DNA of 64,000 nucleotides, taken from assembly GCF_013618635.1 (NCBI RefSeq), contig NZ_JABLSJ010000002.1:372001-436000 (forward strand), read 5' to 3'. Made by a program: the position numbers and the translations under genes. Of the stretch, positions 34,236 through 43,660 are shown one piece after another. Origin of the DNA: Thalassobacillus sp. CUG 92003 (GTDB lineage Bacteria; Bacillota; Bacilli; Bacillales; Halobacillaceae). The notes beneath the pieces are model-generated. The model was not told the DNA's origin. It saw only the letters and a program-made list of their open reading frames with translations, and made no database searches. Every line of letters begins with the position of its first letter. The stretch's first letter is position 1.

Positions 34236-36533
34236 ATGAGCTGGAAAATTAAACGACACTCCATGAAAGAAACCGACTTAACCAACGAAGAAAGCCTATT
34301 CTTTCTCGGTAATGGGTACATCGGAGTCCGCGGAAATTTTGAAGAAACGTATGGGGAAGCGATCGGAACCATACGAGGCACGTATTTGAATGCGTTTCAT
34401 GACGTGATTGATATTCCTTATGGAGAGAAGCTTTTCGCGTTTCCGGATAATCAGCAGAAAATGCTGAATGTGATGGATAGCCAAACGATTCATGTTTATT
34501 TAGGTGAAGAAAAAGAACATTTCTCCATGACAGAAGGGGAAGTGCTTGATTATACACGTACACTTCATATGGACGAGGGGCGCATGGTCCGTGAGATACA
34601 TTGGAAATCTCCACTCGGGCGAGAAATCAAGGTGCAGTTTGAACGACTCGTTTCGTTTGTACACCGTGAACTATTTCTTATCAACATGACCCTCACCCCC
34701 ATGAATTTTTCTGAGTCGATCACGGTTGTTTCGGTTTTAAATGGGGATGTCGAAAACTATGTGAATCCCGATGACCCAAGAGTGGCTGCCGGTGAAGCCA
34801 AACGTCTTCATGTGGAAACATTAGATGCAACTGACGAATGTGGCTTCGTCCGCTCCCGGGCGGAAAACTCCGGGCTGGAAGCGGCCTCCCTCACGTACCA
34901 TAACACGCAGGAAGGCAAGCTGATCGATTTGCAGCAGGAAGATGTGTTAAAGCGTATCGTTTTCACCTATCAATGGCAGGGTGAAGAAGGAAAGGTCATT
35001 GATTTGAGCAAACGCAACATTTATGTCGATACGCTGCGTCATAAAGAGGATCTTTTTCAAAATGCGTATCGTTTAAAGGATCAACTTGATACGGTGGAAG
35101 ATGAGCAATTGTTTGCTTCGCAGCACAAATATCTGACCAGGTTCTGGCAGCATGCCGATGTGGAGGTAGAGGGGGATGAAGCCTTACAAGAGGCGCTCCG
35201 TTTTAATCTCTACCATTTGTTGCAATCCGTTGGAAGAGATAAGCATAGTAACATTTCAGCAAAAGGCTTGTCGGGGGAAGGCTACGAAGGCCATTATTTT
35301 TGGGATACAGAAATTTATATGTTCCCTGTTTTTCTCATGACTGCCCCTGAGTTAGCGAAGCAGCTGCTCATATACCGCTATTCGATTCTGGAGCATGCTA
35401 AAGCCAGGGCTATAGAAATGGGGCACGGCCAGGGCGCGTTATTTCCTTGGCGGACGATCAGCGGGAGCGAATGTTCGTCCTATTTCCCAGCTGGCACGGC
35501 CCAATATCACATTAGTGCGGATATTGCTTACAGCTATATTCAATATTACCACGCCACAGGCGATTTACAGTTCATGAATGATTACGGTGCCGAGTTACTG
35601 ATTGAAACGGCGAGACTGTGGATTGATATTGGTCATTTTAGAGAAGATGGCAAATTCGCCATTGATGATGTGACGGGTCCGGACGAATATACAGCGATTG
35701 TCAATAACAACTACTACACGAACGCGATGGCGAAGCATAATCTTAACTGGGCAAACGAAATGATTCAAATTTTGAGACAAGAGGATTCCGCACGGTTCCA
35801 GCAAGTTGAGGACCGTCTTAACTTGCGTGAGGAAGAGCTGGAAAGTTTTTGTATTGCTGCTGAGGCCATGTTCCTGCCTTATGATCAAGAACGGGGCATC
35901 AATCCTCAAGATGACACATTTCTTAATAAGGCCGTATGGAATTTTGAACAAACTCCTAAGGAGCATTACCCTTTACTGTTGAATTATCATCCGTTGACGC
36001 TGTATCGTTATCAGGTGTGTAAACAGGCGGATACGGTGCTAGCGCATTTCTTATTGGAAGATGAAGCGGACGAAGCGACGATCCGCAATTCGTTCGACTA
36101 CTATGAACGCGTCACGACTCACGATTCATCGTTATCATCGTGTGTGTTCAGTATGATGGCCGCCCGGGTCGGAGAACTCGATAAAGCTTACCATTATTTC
36201 CAGGAAACAGCGAGACTCGATCTGGATAATACGCATGGCAACACGAAAGACGGTCTCCATTTAGCTAACATGGGCGGCACGTGGATGGCTATGGTATTTG
36301 GCTTTGCAGGTCTTCGGATTAAAGCGGATGGCCTTCATTTGTCTCCTCAGCTTCCTGAGCAATGGGAGCGTTTCTCATTCCATCTGCATTATAAAGGGCA
36401 ATTAATTGAAGCGACCGTCACCAAAGATGATTGCCTGATCCGGTTAGTCGAAGAAGGAGAGCCGGTCAGTCTTGTGGTGAATGAAGAAGTGTATCATTTA
36501 ACTTATGACCAGGAATTGCGCGTTCCCCATTAA
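34236..36533 (+). CDS. Glycoside hydrolase family 65 disaccharide phosphorylase
   Basis: A 765-residue GH65 enzyme that splits an alpha-glucosyl disaccharide with phosphate to give beta-glucose 1-phosphate and a sugar. The catalytic acid is Glu484 in DVTGPDEYTAIVNNNYYTN, and the phosphate site includes THDSSLSSCVFS near residue 627. GSECSSYFPAGTAQYHISADI near residue 409 resembles trehalose, kojibiose and nigerose phosphorylases more than maltose phosphorylase. N-terminal super-sandwich and C-terminal small domains are present. The import operon delivers its substrate. No beta-phosphoglucomutase follows in the window. Confidence 0.92.
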   Translation: MSWKIKRHSMKETDLTNEESLFFLGNGYIGVRGNFEETYGEAIGTIRGTYLNAFHDVIDIPYGEKLFAFPDNQQKMLNVMDSQTIHVYLGEEKEHFSMTEGEVLDYTRTLHMDEGRMVREIHWKSPLGREIKVQFERLVSFVHRELFLINMTLTPMNFSESITVVSVLNGDVENYVNPDDPRVAAGEAKRLHVETLDATDECGFVRSRAENSGLEAASLTYHNTQEGKLIDLQQEDVLKRIVFTYQWQGEEGKVIDLSKRNIYVDTLRHKEDLFQNAYRLKDQLDTVEDEQLFASQHKYLTRFWQHADVEVEGDEALQEALRFNLYHLLQSVGRDKHSNISAKGLSGEGYEGHYFWDTEIYMFPVFLMTAPELAKQLLIYRYSILEHAKARAIEMGHGQGALFPWRTISGSECSSYFPAGTAQYHISADIAYSYIQYYHATGDLQFMNDYGAELLIETARLWIDIGHFREDGKFAIDDVTGPDEYTAIVNNNYYTNAMAKHNLNWANEMIQILRQEDSARFQQVEDRLNLREEELESFCIAAEAMFLPYDQERGINPQDDTFLNKAVWNFEQTPKEHYPLLLNYHPLTLYRYQVCKQADTVLAHFLLEDEADEATIRNSFDYYERVTTHDSSLSSCVFSMMAARVGELDKAYHYFQETARLDLDNTHGNTKDGLHLANMGGTWMAMVFGFAGLRIKADGLHLSPQLPEQWERFSFHLHYKGQLIEATVTKDDCLIRLVEEGEPVSLVVNEEVYHLTYDQELRVPH

Positions 36534-36545
36534 TGATAAATGAAG

Positions 36546-36592
36546 CACAAAAAATGCCGAATGTTCAGCCGAAACATTCGGCATTTTTGTGG
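36546..36592. terminator. Terminator after GH65, CCGAAC family
   Basis: ACAAAAAATGCCGAATGTT pairs with AACATTCGGCATTTTTGT, a long A/T-extended stem usable in both directions. Confidence 0.9.
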
Positions 36593-36611
36593 TGTCAGCA
36601 AAGCTTCCCAT

Positions 36612-36743
36612 TACCGCTACGTCAAAACACTTCGCTTTCCACGGGCACGGCCTCAGCTTCCTCAGAAAGCAAAAACCGCTTTCCTGCGGGATCTTCGGCT
36701 CGCGCTGTTCTCGTAGGAGTCTACGTGTTTTGACTACGCTCAC
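36612..36743 (-). repeat. Family A intergenic repeat, copy 2
   Basis: Bounded by GTCAAAACAC (36621-36630) and GTGTTTTGAC (36725-36734). In opposite orientation to copy 1 and nearly identical to it. Its CCGAAC hairpin is 20 bases away, on the same relative side as in the other two copies. Confidence 0.92.
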
Positions 36744-36914
36744 GACCATTGTTGACTTTAAGCAAGGTTCCTATATTTATATTTTACATCCATAACTCTC
36801 AGCCTCAATTGATGACTGCTGTTTATTCTGCGTGGAACGATTCATTTTCCATCGGAGAGCTTTGAGCCAAGATAAACGATTTTTCAAGGCTTAAAGGAAC
36901 TGATCAACCCTTTA

Positions 36915-37811
36915 TTAATGGAAAGTGTTTCGTACGATGGGTTCCTGGAACACTTTTTCATAGGCGTGAATGACATTCCATACTTCAAAACCGAACTGGC
37001 GATACAAATGTTCAGCGTCCTGATTAGCGGTACGGACTGAAATGGTAACGCTGTTAAGGTTTAAGGCGTGGAAAGCGTATTGCAGGGCATGCTCGATCAG
37101 AGCTGTTCCTACCCCTTCGCCTCTGTCCGAAGGGGCGACGTTAACGAAACAAATTTCCCCCTCTTCTTCCGGGAGGATCGTTTCAAAATAGAGGTACCCC
37201 GCAATTTCTCCGTTTTGTTGGTAGCCCCACAGATAATTTCCGGCTTGATGCTTCAGTTCAAACATTTCAGCTGCGGTGTAATAAGCTCCATCAGGATGAA
37301 GCGCCGCTATTGCTGCCTGGTCTTCAGGCGTGGCTTCGACAATGGAAGAGGCGTCTACATGCATAGGTTGGAACGTATCCCGCCATTGAATCAATGTTTT
37401 TTCCGTATTGTATAAGTGAAACGCATGCTGTTCACAAAAGTCGATGAGTTCCTGGTTCACTTGAAAACATGCGACTTTGACAGCGTTAAAGTACATTTCA
37501 ATCGTTAGCGACGCTTTGTTCCATAAGCCTTCTAGCACCTCTGCTTCATGTTTGATGGCGAACGGTCCTAGCAGTCGGCAGAGCTTGTGCTCGAAAAACG
37601 GCAGAATACCAAGGAAACCGATGATCTCATTGTTTTCCCATGCGACATAGGCGAGCGGCTCCTTAAATTGGGTTAACGTCCAGATTTGTTCATATATTTC
37701 ATTTTCATCTGAGGCTAGCCAGGCGACAAAATGGCGATCCTGCCCATTCATGCCATATAACCATTGAGATACCTGACGCAATTCTTTTACTTCCAGTTCC
37801 TTGATTTGCAT
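36915..37811 (-). CDS. Tandem-domain GNAT acetyltransferase
   Basis: A 298-residue protein with two GNAT folds. The C-terminal domain (residues about 150-290) has the acetyl-CoA loop VAPSDRGEGVGTALIEHAL and the closing RTANQDAEHLYRQFGFEVW. The N-terminal one (1-140) keeps the strand pattern (AYVAWENNEIIGFLGILPFF) but its loop lacks the RxxGxG pattern, so it is probably structural. The acceptor is unknown. TGAGGAATG at the start gives a plausible ribosome site. It is convergent with the GH65 gene and divergent from the UbiB-type gene. Confidence 0.82.
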   Translation of the reverse strand: MQIKELEVKELRQVSQWLYGMNGQDRHFVAWLASDENEIYEQIWTLTQFKEPLAYVAWENNEIIGFLGILPFFEHKLCRLLGPFAIKHEAEVLEGLWNKASLTIEMYFNAVKVACFQVNQELIDFCEQHAFHLYNTEKTLIQWRDTFQPMHVDASSIVEATPEDQAAIAALHPDGAYYTAAEMFELKHQAGNYLWGYQQNGEIAGYLYFETILPEEEGEICFVNVAPSDRGEGVGTALIEHALQYAFHALNLNSVTISVRTANQDAEHLYRQFGFEVWNVIHAYEKVFQEPIVRNTFH

Positions 37812-37978
37812 TCCTCATCACCAGACTTCTTTTTTTTTCAGCATGACATAGACACGCTGAAAAGCCAATGCCAATGTTTGAAGACCTGCAGTGAGCTTAA
37901 TCTTAATGATTGACAATGCCGATAACGGGTAAAAATAACGTATATGGACAACCAATGGTTCATCAGGGGGGTGAGCGT

Positions 37979-39622
37979 ATGAATAAAAAGCGGAAATATG
38001 TGCCGCTCTTTCGTGTCACATTGATCGTTTGGATGGCGGTGAAATTCTTATTACAAATCACGTGGTTCCAGAAAACGCATCGTATTTGGGATGAAGAAAC
38101 AGAACGAGAGTGGGAAGATTTACTGGCTAAACAAGCGACAGAGTACCGGAAGAAAGCCATCGAACTGGGAGGCTTGCTAATCAAATTTGGTCAGTTTCTT
38201 AGTTCGCGCGGGGATTTGCTTCCTGATTCGTTTATCAAGGAATTGGAGGGATTGGTTGATCGCGTGAAACCTGTTCCTTTCGAATATTCACGTTTAATTC
38301 TCGAGGAAGATTGGAATGACAGCATCGAGAATGTGTTACAGAACATTAATGAAGAGCCAGTGGCTTCAGCTTCAATTGGTGAAGTTTACCAAGCATGGTT
38401 AAAAGACGGGACACCTGTGGCTCTCAAGGTGCGTCGTCATCGCGTGAAAGAAATTTTCCACATGGATTTCAAAGCATTGCGTATCGTTTTCTGGCTGCTA
38501 TCGCGCTTTACCTCTTACGGGAAGAAAGCAGATTTAAAGGCTTTATATCGCGAGTTGGTCACGGTGATCAGCAATGAGCTGGATTTTACGAAAGAACTGA
38601 AAAATGGCAGGCATTTTAAACGAAGGTTCAAGGATTTTTCTTCGGTCTATATTCCGGAATATTATCAGGCATTATCAACTCAGCGCGTCATTGTGATGGA
38701 ATGGATCGAGGGGACGAAAATTACGGACTTATCTTATATGAAGCACCATCAGATTGATCGCCAACATGTGGCGAAGATTTTATTCGACTTATGTGTGGAA
38801 CAGTTCTTATATACGGGGATGTTCCACTCCGATCCCCATCCAGGTAATTTGATGATCCAAGAAGATGGCACGGTCGTTGTGATTGATTTCGGTATGGTAG
38901 GGGAAGTTAAAAAAAGGGATGCGGGCTATATTCGTTCGATGATTCAGGGATTCATACTAGATGATTATGATAAAGTGATTGAAGCATTGCGGAGTATGAA
39001 TTTCTTACTCGATAACGCAAATACAGAGCAAGTGAAAAAAATCCTGAAGGAAACAGCGGATATGTATTTAGAGGGCGGATTTGATAAATTGGATGCGCAT
39101 ACGATGAATCACATCATTGAGGACATCCAGACTGTAGTCAAAGAACAACCCATCCAGCTTCCGGCAGACTACGCTTTTCTCGGAAGGGCCACATCTATTA
39201 TTGTAGGGGTCGTCACCACCATTTATCCGCAAGTCGATCTGATTCAATGGGGCAGGCCAGTCATTAAAGACTGGATGGCAGGGGATGATTCTTCCTACTC
39301 TGTCTATAAAGAAATTGCTAAAGAAACAGGCCGCCCGTTACTCTCTTTACCGAGGGCGTTAATCAATTTTCTTGAGGACGGCGACCAGGAAAGAGACTGG
39401 GAGAAACAAAAGCAACAGAATCGTTTTTTTCATCAGTATTACATGTTGTATAGCTGTTTAGCATATATGGTAATACTTGTAGGCGGTTCATGTGGTGTGG
39501 CAGGTGTCATTTATGCTGTGCCGGTGATCATATGGACAGGATTTTCCTTTGCTGGTTTAGGCATACTGGGTGTCTTATTGGCTGCCATTAAACATATGGG
39601 CATGATTAAACATATTAAATAA
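37979..39622 (+). CDS. AarF/UbiB family atypical kinase
   Basis: A 547-residue UbiB-family protein, an ATP-binding kinase-like fold linked in other bacteria to quinone synthesis and lipid traffic. The family-defining KxGQ motif is in LIKFGQFLSSRGDLLPD (near residue 60), then the Ala-rich nucleotide loop ASASIGEVYQAWLKDG, the Lys in VALKVRR, and the catalytic FHSDPHPGNLMI and VIDFGMVG loops. Two membrane helices close the C-terminus (residues about 490-540). ATG at 37979 follows GGGGGGTGAG. It is followed 18 bases later by a phasin-like gene, a pair also seen in other Bacillaceae. Confidence 0.93.
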   Translation: MNKKRKYVPLFRVTLIVWMAVKFLLQITWFQKTHRIWDEETEREWEDLLAKQATEYRKKAIELGGLLIKFGQFLSSRGDLLPDSFIKELEGLVDRVKPVPFEYSRLILEEDWNDSIENVLQNINEEPVASASIGEVYQAWLKDGTPVALKVRRHRVKEIFHMDFKALRIVFWLLSRFTSYGKKADLKALYRELVTVISNELDFTKELKNGRHFKRRFKDFSSVYIPEYYQALSTQRVIVMEWIEGTKITDLSYMKHHQIDRQHVAKILFDLCVEQFLYTGMFHSDPHPGNLMIQEDGTVVVIDFGMVGEVKKRDAGYIRSMIQGFILDDYDKVIEALRSMNFLLDNANTEQVKKILKETADMYLEGGFDKLDAHTMNHIIEDIQTVVKEQPIQLPADYAFLGRATSIIVGVVTTIYPQVDLIQWGRPVIKDWMAGDDSSYSVYKEIAKETGRPLLSLPRALINFLEDGDQERDWEKQKQQNRFFHQYYMLYSCLAYMVILVGGSCGVAGVIYAVPVIIWTGFSFAGLGILGVLLAAIKHMGMIKHIK

Positions 39623-39640
39623 ACTGAGGAGGTATGTGGC

Positions 39641-39946
39641 ATGAGCGATTTATTGAGAAAAGGATTTCACTTAGGATTAGGAGCGGCCATCAGCGGGAAA
39701 GAACGGTTTGAAAAGTTGTTGGATGACGCTGTCAAAGAAGGGGAGGTCAGTCCTTCCCAGGCGCGTGAAATGGCCAATAACTTTATTCAAAAAGGTGAAA
39801 AGCAAGATAGAGAGTGGACGGAGCAATCGCGTGCAAAGATGCAGGATCATATCAGAGAGTTAGGATTTGTCACGAAGGAAGAATATGAAATTCTCGAAGC
39901 ACGGGTACAGCGCTTGGAAAGTTATCACGAAAAACCAGAAGAATAA
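39641..39946 (+). CDS. Phasin-like coiled-coil protein
   Basis: A 101-residue protein resembling the PHA-synthesis-regulator phasin group (COG3937). It begins with an amphipathic segment (LLRKGFHLGLGAAISGKERFEKLLDDAVKEG) and continues as a charged helix ending in a coiled coil (VTKEEYEILEARVQRLESY). Such proteins coat lipid or polyester granules or act as membrane-contact partners. No polyester synthase is in the window. It is encoded just after the UbiB-type kinase and shares its transcript, so a membrane-lipid role for both is plausible. Confidence 0.82.
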   Translation: MSDLLRKGFHLGLGAAISGKERFEKLLDDAVKEGEVSPSQAREMANNFIQKGEKQDREWTEQSRAKMQDHIRELGFVTKEEYEILEARVQRLESYHEKPEE

Positions 39947-39952
39947 GTGAAA

Positions 39953-39985
39953 GAGGGCTGCCTGTTAGGAGGCAGTCTTTTTTTA
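39953..39985 (+). terminator. Terminator after the phasin-like gene
   Basis: AGGGCTGCCT pairs with AGGCAGTCT with a wobble, followed by TTTTTTT. Confidence 0.85.
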
Positions 39986-40101
39986 AAAAGAAATTGTGAA
40001 CGTTTTTTGACAATTTATCACTATAATATGTTTTACGCCCGCCTGATAAGGCAATTGTATATGAGCTATCTTCAAAAATACATGAAAAAGGTTGAATGAC
40101 T

Positions 40102-40782
40102 ATGAAAAGACTTTTTATCATGCTAGGGCTGGTGCTGCTAAGCGGCTGTAGTTTACGCGTACTTGATCCCAAAACGTCAACAGGTCAGGATCAGGCCAAT
40201 TTAATCTACCTCAGCTTTGGCATCATGATGGTGGTGCTCGTCGTTGTGTTCGTTTTATTTGCTTTATTTGTGACAAAATACCGCGAAACAGAAAGCAATC
40301 AAAACGTCATTCCAGAAGATTCGGCAGGCGACCGCCGGTTGGAAATAACCTGGACCGTAATTCCGGTTATTCTTTTAACGATCCTCGCGATCCCTACGGT
40401 GCAAATCACGTATGATTTAGCGTCTACGGATGCTGAGTCAGAGGAGACGGTACATATAGACGTGGTGGCCGAACAATTCAACTGGAATTTCAACTATGAA
40501 AATGGGAAGGCAACGGAGAATGAAGTGATCATTCCAAAAGGACAGGAAGTCGTTTTTCACCTCGAATCGGCTGACGTTGTGCATTCGTTTTGGATTCCAC
40601 AATTGTCAGGGAAGACAGACGTCATCCCGGGTGAAGAGTTGGTCCAATCCTTCACCCCACAAGAAACCGGAACGTATCAGGGCAAATGTGCAGAGTTTTG
40701 CGGGAGCTTACATGCGGTTATGAGATTTGAAACGAAGGTGGTTGAACAAGACGAATTCGAGGATTGGCTAGACAATGAATAA
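40102..40782 (+). CDS. ctaC: Cytochrome c oxidase subunit II
   Basis: A 226-residue lipoprotein (lipobox LSGC) with two membrane helices and an external CuA domain. All CuA ligands are visible: His in VHSFWIP, then Cys, Glu, Cys, His and Met in CAEFCGSLHAVM. It therefore accepts electrons from cytochrome c, not quinol. The usual C-terminal cytochrome c domain of Bacillus caa3 subunit II is absent; the protein ends soon after the CuA site. ATG at 40102 (with AAAAAGG ten bases upstream) is preferred over 40096. It leads a three-gene operon. Confidence 0.93.
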   Translation: MKRLFIMLGLVLLSGCSLRVLDPKTSTGQDQANLIYLSFGIMMVVLVVVFVLFALFVTKYRETESNQNVIPEDSAGDRRLEITWTVIPVILLTILAIPTVQITYDLASTDAESEETVHIDVVAEQFNWNFNYENGKATENEVIIPKGQEVVFHLESADVVHSFWIPQLSGKTDVIPGEELVQSFTPQETGTYQGKCAEFCGSLHAVMRFETKVVEQDEFEDWLDNE

Positions 40783-40806
40783 ACGAAGGAAAGGGGGTTT
40801 TCATCT

Positions 40807-42705
40807 ATGCAGCTTCCACTAGTAGGGGACATACCAAGTGATGTAATTGCAGCATGGGTATTATCAGCTGTTATGGGCGTTGTGCTGTTTATATTTGTTA
40901 TGAAAAAACGAAAATGGCCGCTGATTTGGGAGTATATGACAACGACTCATCATCGGAAAATCGGAACCATGTACATACTTGTGTCGATTATATTCTTTTT
41001 CCGAGCCGGGATGGATGCGTTGTTCATCCGGATGCAGTTGGCGGTGCCCAACAACGACTTTTGGGTGTTTCAAGGCGATAAATATAACGAAGTCTTTACC
41101 ACTCATGGAACGATGATGATCTTCTTTGTAGCGATGCCTTTTTTGATCGGTTTGATGAACGTTGCTGTGCCATTGCAAATCGGTGCTAATGATCTAGCTT
41201 TTCCTTACCTCAACGCCGTTAGTTTTTGGCTGTTTCTGGCAGGCGGGCTGATCTTTAATATGTCCTTTTTCATGAACGCAGCGCCGAATGCGGGTTGGAC
41301 TGCTTACACGCCGCTTTCGACGGATGGCTTTACATCAGGTCCGAATAATAATTATTACATATTTGGTTTGCAAGTTTCCGGACTTGGGACGATTATGACG
41401 GCGATCAATATGATTGTAACGATCATGCGTCTGAGAGCTCCAGGATTAAAAATGACTCGGATGCCATTGTTTTCATGGTCAACTTTGATAACGTCTCTGC
41501 TTATTCTCGTGGCGTTTCCGGTCTTAACGACCGCATTGTTCCTGTTGACGTTTGATCGCTATTACGGTACCTCCTTCTTTGTAGATGATCCCGTCTATTA
41601 TCAGCATTTATTTTGGATATTCGGTCATCCTGAAGTGTATATTCTGATATTGCCTGCGTTCGGTATATTTTCAGATGTCATCTCGAACTTCGCTAAAAAA
41701 CGAGTTTTCGGCTACACCTCCATGGTCATCGCGATTGCAATCATTGGACTGCTCGGTTTCATGGTTTGGGCTCACCACATGTTTACCGTCGGTTTAGGCG
41801 CGATGGCGAACACATTCTTTGCGATCACGACGATGATGATCGCAGTCCCGACCGGGATCAAAGTGTTCAATTGGCTGTTTACCATCAGGCGTGGAGTCAT
41901 GAGGGTTACCACCCCCATGCTGTTTTCGCTTGGGTTTATTCCCACCTTTGTCATGGGTGGTGTGACAGGGGTGATGCTTGCCGTAGCAGCGGCTGATTAT
42001 CAGTATCATGATAGTTATTTTGTGGTGGCTCACTTTCATTACACCATGGTTGGAGGCACAATCTTAGGGGTCTTTGCAGGCATTTATTATTGGTACCCGA
42101 AGATGACAGGCAAACTATTAGACGAAAAACTGGGCAAATGGCACTTTTGGCTGTTTGTCATCGGGTTTCACCTCACGTTCCTTCCGCAGCATTTTGCAGG
42201 ATTAAATGGCATGCCTCGCAGGGTGTTCACCTATACGACCGAAGATAATGTCTTCGGGTTCAATGTGATCAGTACGGCTGGAGCATTCTTGATGGGCATC
42301 AGCATGCTGTTTGTCATTTGGAACATATATAAGACGCATAAGAAAACGGATAATGTGGGGCCTGACCCATGGAAGGGCCGGACTTTGGAATGGACGGTCG
42401 CCTCGCCGGCGCCAGAGCACCCGTTTGAGCCCATGCCTAAGGTAACCAGCATTGACCCGTATTGGTATGGGAAAAAGGATAATCGGGAACTAGAAGTGGC
42501 GGAATCACCACGGCCTTCGCCAATTGCTGTCAAGACGGCTCAACCTATTCTGCTTGCTGGCACGTTAATGGTGTTGAGCATCGGATTTGTCTATCATTGG
42601 ATATGGATGCAGGTGATGGCCGGGGCCGGAGCTCTTCTTTTCCTTATCTGGCGTTTCTTTACAGATGAACGAATAGAAGCGTATCGAAAGGAGGAAGAGC
42701 GATGA
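40807..42705 (+). CDS. ctaD: Cytochrome c oxidase subunit I
   Basis: A 632-residue heme-copper oxidase catalytic subunit, pumping protons as it reduces oxygen. The low-spin heme ligand His is in FTTHGTMMIFF, the CuB site is in FGHPEVYILILPAFG (His-Pro-Glu-Val-Tyr with the D-channel Glu and cross-linked Tyr) and AHHMFTVG, and the high-spin heme ligand is in FVVAHFHYTMVGG. It is of the A type. GAAAGGGGG precedes the ATG. It overlaps ctaE by four bases. Heme A synthesis genes (ctaA, ctaB) are not in the window. Confidence 0.96.
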   Translation: MQLPLVGDIPSDVIAAWVLSAVMGVVLFIFVMKKRKWPLIWEYMTTTHHRKIGTMYILVSIIFFFRAGMDALFIRMQLAVPNNDFWVFQGDKYNEVFTTHGTMMIFFVAMPFLIGLMNVAVPLQIGANDLAFPYLNAVSFWLFLAGGLIFNMSFFMNAAPNAGWTAYTPLSTDGFTSGPNNNYYIFGLQVSGLGTIMTAINMIVTIMRLRAPGLKMTRMPLFSWSTLITSLLILVAFPVLTTALFLLTFDRYYGTSFFVDDPVYYQHLFWIFGHPEVYILILPAFGIFSDVISNFAKKRVFGYTSMVIAIAIIGLLGFMVWAHHMFTVGLGAMANTFFAITTMMIAVPTGIKVFNWLFTIRRGVMRVTTPMLFSLGFIPTFVMGGVTGVMLAVAAADYQYHDSYFVVAHFHYTMVGGTILGVFAGIYYWYPKMTGKLLDEKLGKWHFWLFVIGFHLTFLPQHFAGLNGMPRRVFTYTTEDNVFGFNVISTAGAFLMGISMLFVIWNIYKTHKKTDNVGPDPWKGRTLEWTVASPAPEHPFEPMPKVTSIDPYWYGKKDNRELEVAESPRPSPIAVKTAQPILLAGTLMVLSIGFVYHWIWMQVMAGAGALLFLIWRFFTDERIEAYRKEEER

Positions 42706-43280
42706 GCCAGTCAACGTCAGAAGCGTTATTCAAAGACAAGCGACTTGGTTTTTTTCTTTATTTAGGCGTTGAAGCCACCATGTTCGCCACCTTATTTGCC
42801 ACGTATATCATTTATACGCCAGCTCCTGAAGGGCCGGCTCCTGAATCGGTCTATGAAGCGCGCACGGTCATTTTAGCTTCCATCTTCCTGCTATCAAGCA
42901 GCGGGACGTTATTGGTAGCTGAAAGTGGACTTAAGGACTGGACGTTATGGAAAATATGGACAGGGATCGGGATTACCTTTCTCTTTGGGGCCATCTTTAT
43001 GGGGCTTGAGGTTCATGAATTTTATAAATACGCTCACGAAGGCTATACAATAGGGGCCAACAACTTCCTCGGATCTTTTTATGTGTTGGTAGGCTTGCAT
43101 GCGTCTCACGTTTTGTTTGGGCTGTGCTGGATGTCCCTTCTCATGGTGCAATTAAAAAAGAATGCCATTCCACGGGCATTGTTCATTGAGAAGCATAAAA
43201 TCTTCAACTATTATTGGCACTTTGTTGATGTCATCTGGGTGTTGATCATCATCATTGTGTATACTCCGTTCCTTATATAA
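42702..43280 (+). CDS. ctaE: Cytochrome c oxidase subunit III
   Basis: A 192-residue membrane protein with five helices, shorter than the seven-helix mitochondrial form, as usual in Bacilli. It shows FLYLGVEATMFATLFATYIIY at the start, GANNFLGSFYVLVGLHASHVLFGLCWM in the middle and FNYYWHFVDVIWVLIIIIVY at the end, all family-typical. It overlaps the ctaD stop (ATGA), with AAAGGAGG in front. No subunit IV gene (ctaF) follows; the operon ends at a terminator. Confidence 0.95.
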   Translation: MSQSTSEALFKDKRLGFFLYLGVEATMFATLFATYIIYTPAPEGPAPESVYEARTVILASIFLLSSSGTLLVAESGLKDWTLWKIWTGIGITFLFGAIFMGLEVHEFYKYAHEGYTIGANNFLGSFYVLVGLHASHVLFGLCWMSLLMVQLKKNAIPRALFIEKHKIFNYYWHFVDVIWVLIIIIVYTPFLI

Positions 43281-43313
43281 AAAAGTCTTGGTTCGTTTTT
43301 ACAATAAATTTAA

Positions 43314-43358
43314 GAAATGCCTAATAAATTATCTTTTAATTTGTTAGGCATTTTTTAT
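43314..43358 (+). terminator. Terminator of the oxidase operon
   Basis: AAATGCCTAA pairs with TTAGGCATTT, with extra A/T pairs inside the loop, followed by TTTT. Confidence 0.88.
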
Positions 43359-43660
43359 GTTCTTCTAATTCATGCTAGTGGGTCTTTCATTAAGGCATGT
43401 TTTCATCTAATCAAACCACTGTAGATATAATTGGTCTCTTTATTTTTGCAGCTTTTTCAAAAGGTATATGAGGTGACTTGCAAAGAAAATCAATCATCTT
43501 TAAATAAATTATGAAGCAATCAGGGACTAGTATTGAGCAAATCGAGCATAAGTCACATCGCTTTATTTTATTCATGATAATAGTGTTGACACAGAGCACC
43601 ATAGTGGTATTCTGATATATAGGAGATACATGGAAGGTGGAATTATTTTTGCCAACAACT

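Larger units (their letters stand above)
36534..36914. other. Intergenic stretch with terminator and repeat A2
   Basis: It holds a CCGAAC hairpin (36546-36592) and the family A repeat (36612-36743). The remaining ~170 bases before the convergent GNAT gene show nothing else. Confidence 0.7.

Noticed and set aside
34249-34614. 121-codon - strand frame at the start of the GH65 gene
   Set aside because: It is opposite a well-supported enzyme and has no ribosome site.
39994-40013. Rex repressor site before the oxidase operon
   Set aside because: TTGTGAACGTTTTTTGACAA resembles the Rex palindrome, but it is two bases too long and the right half is imperfect.
43411-43602. 63-codon - strand frame with several cysteines
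   Set aside because: There is no ribosome site, no recognisable family, and the region has the look of AT-rich intergenic DNA.
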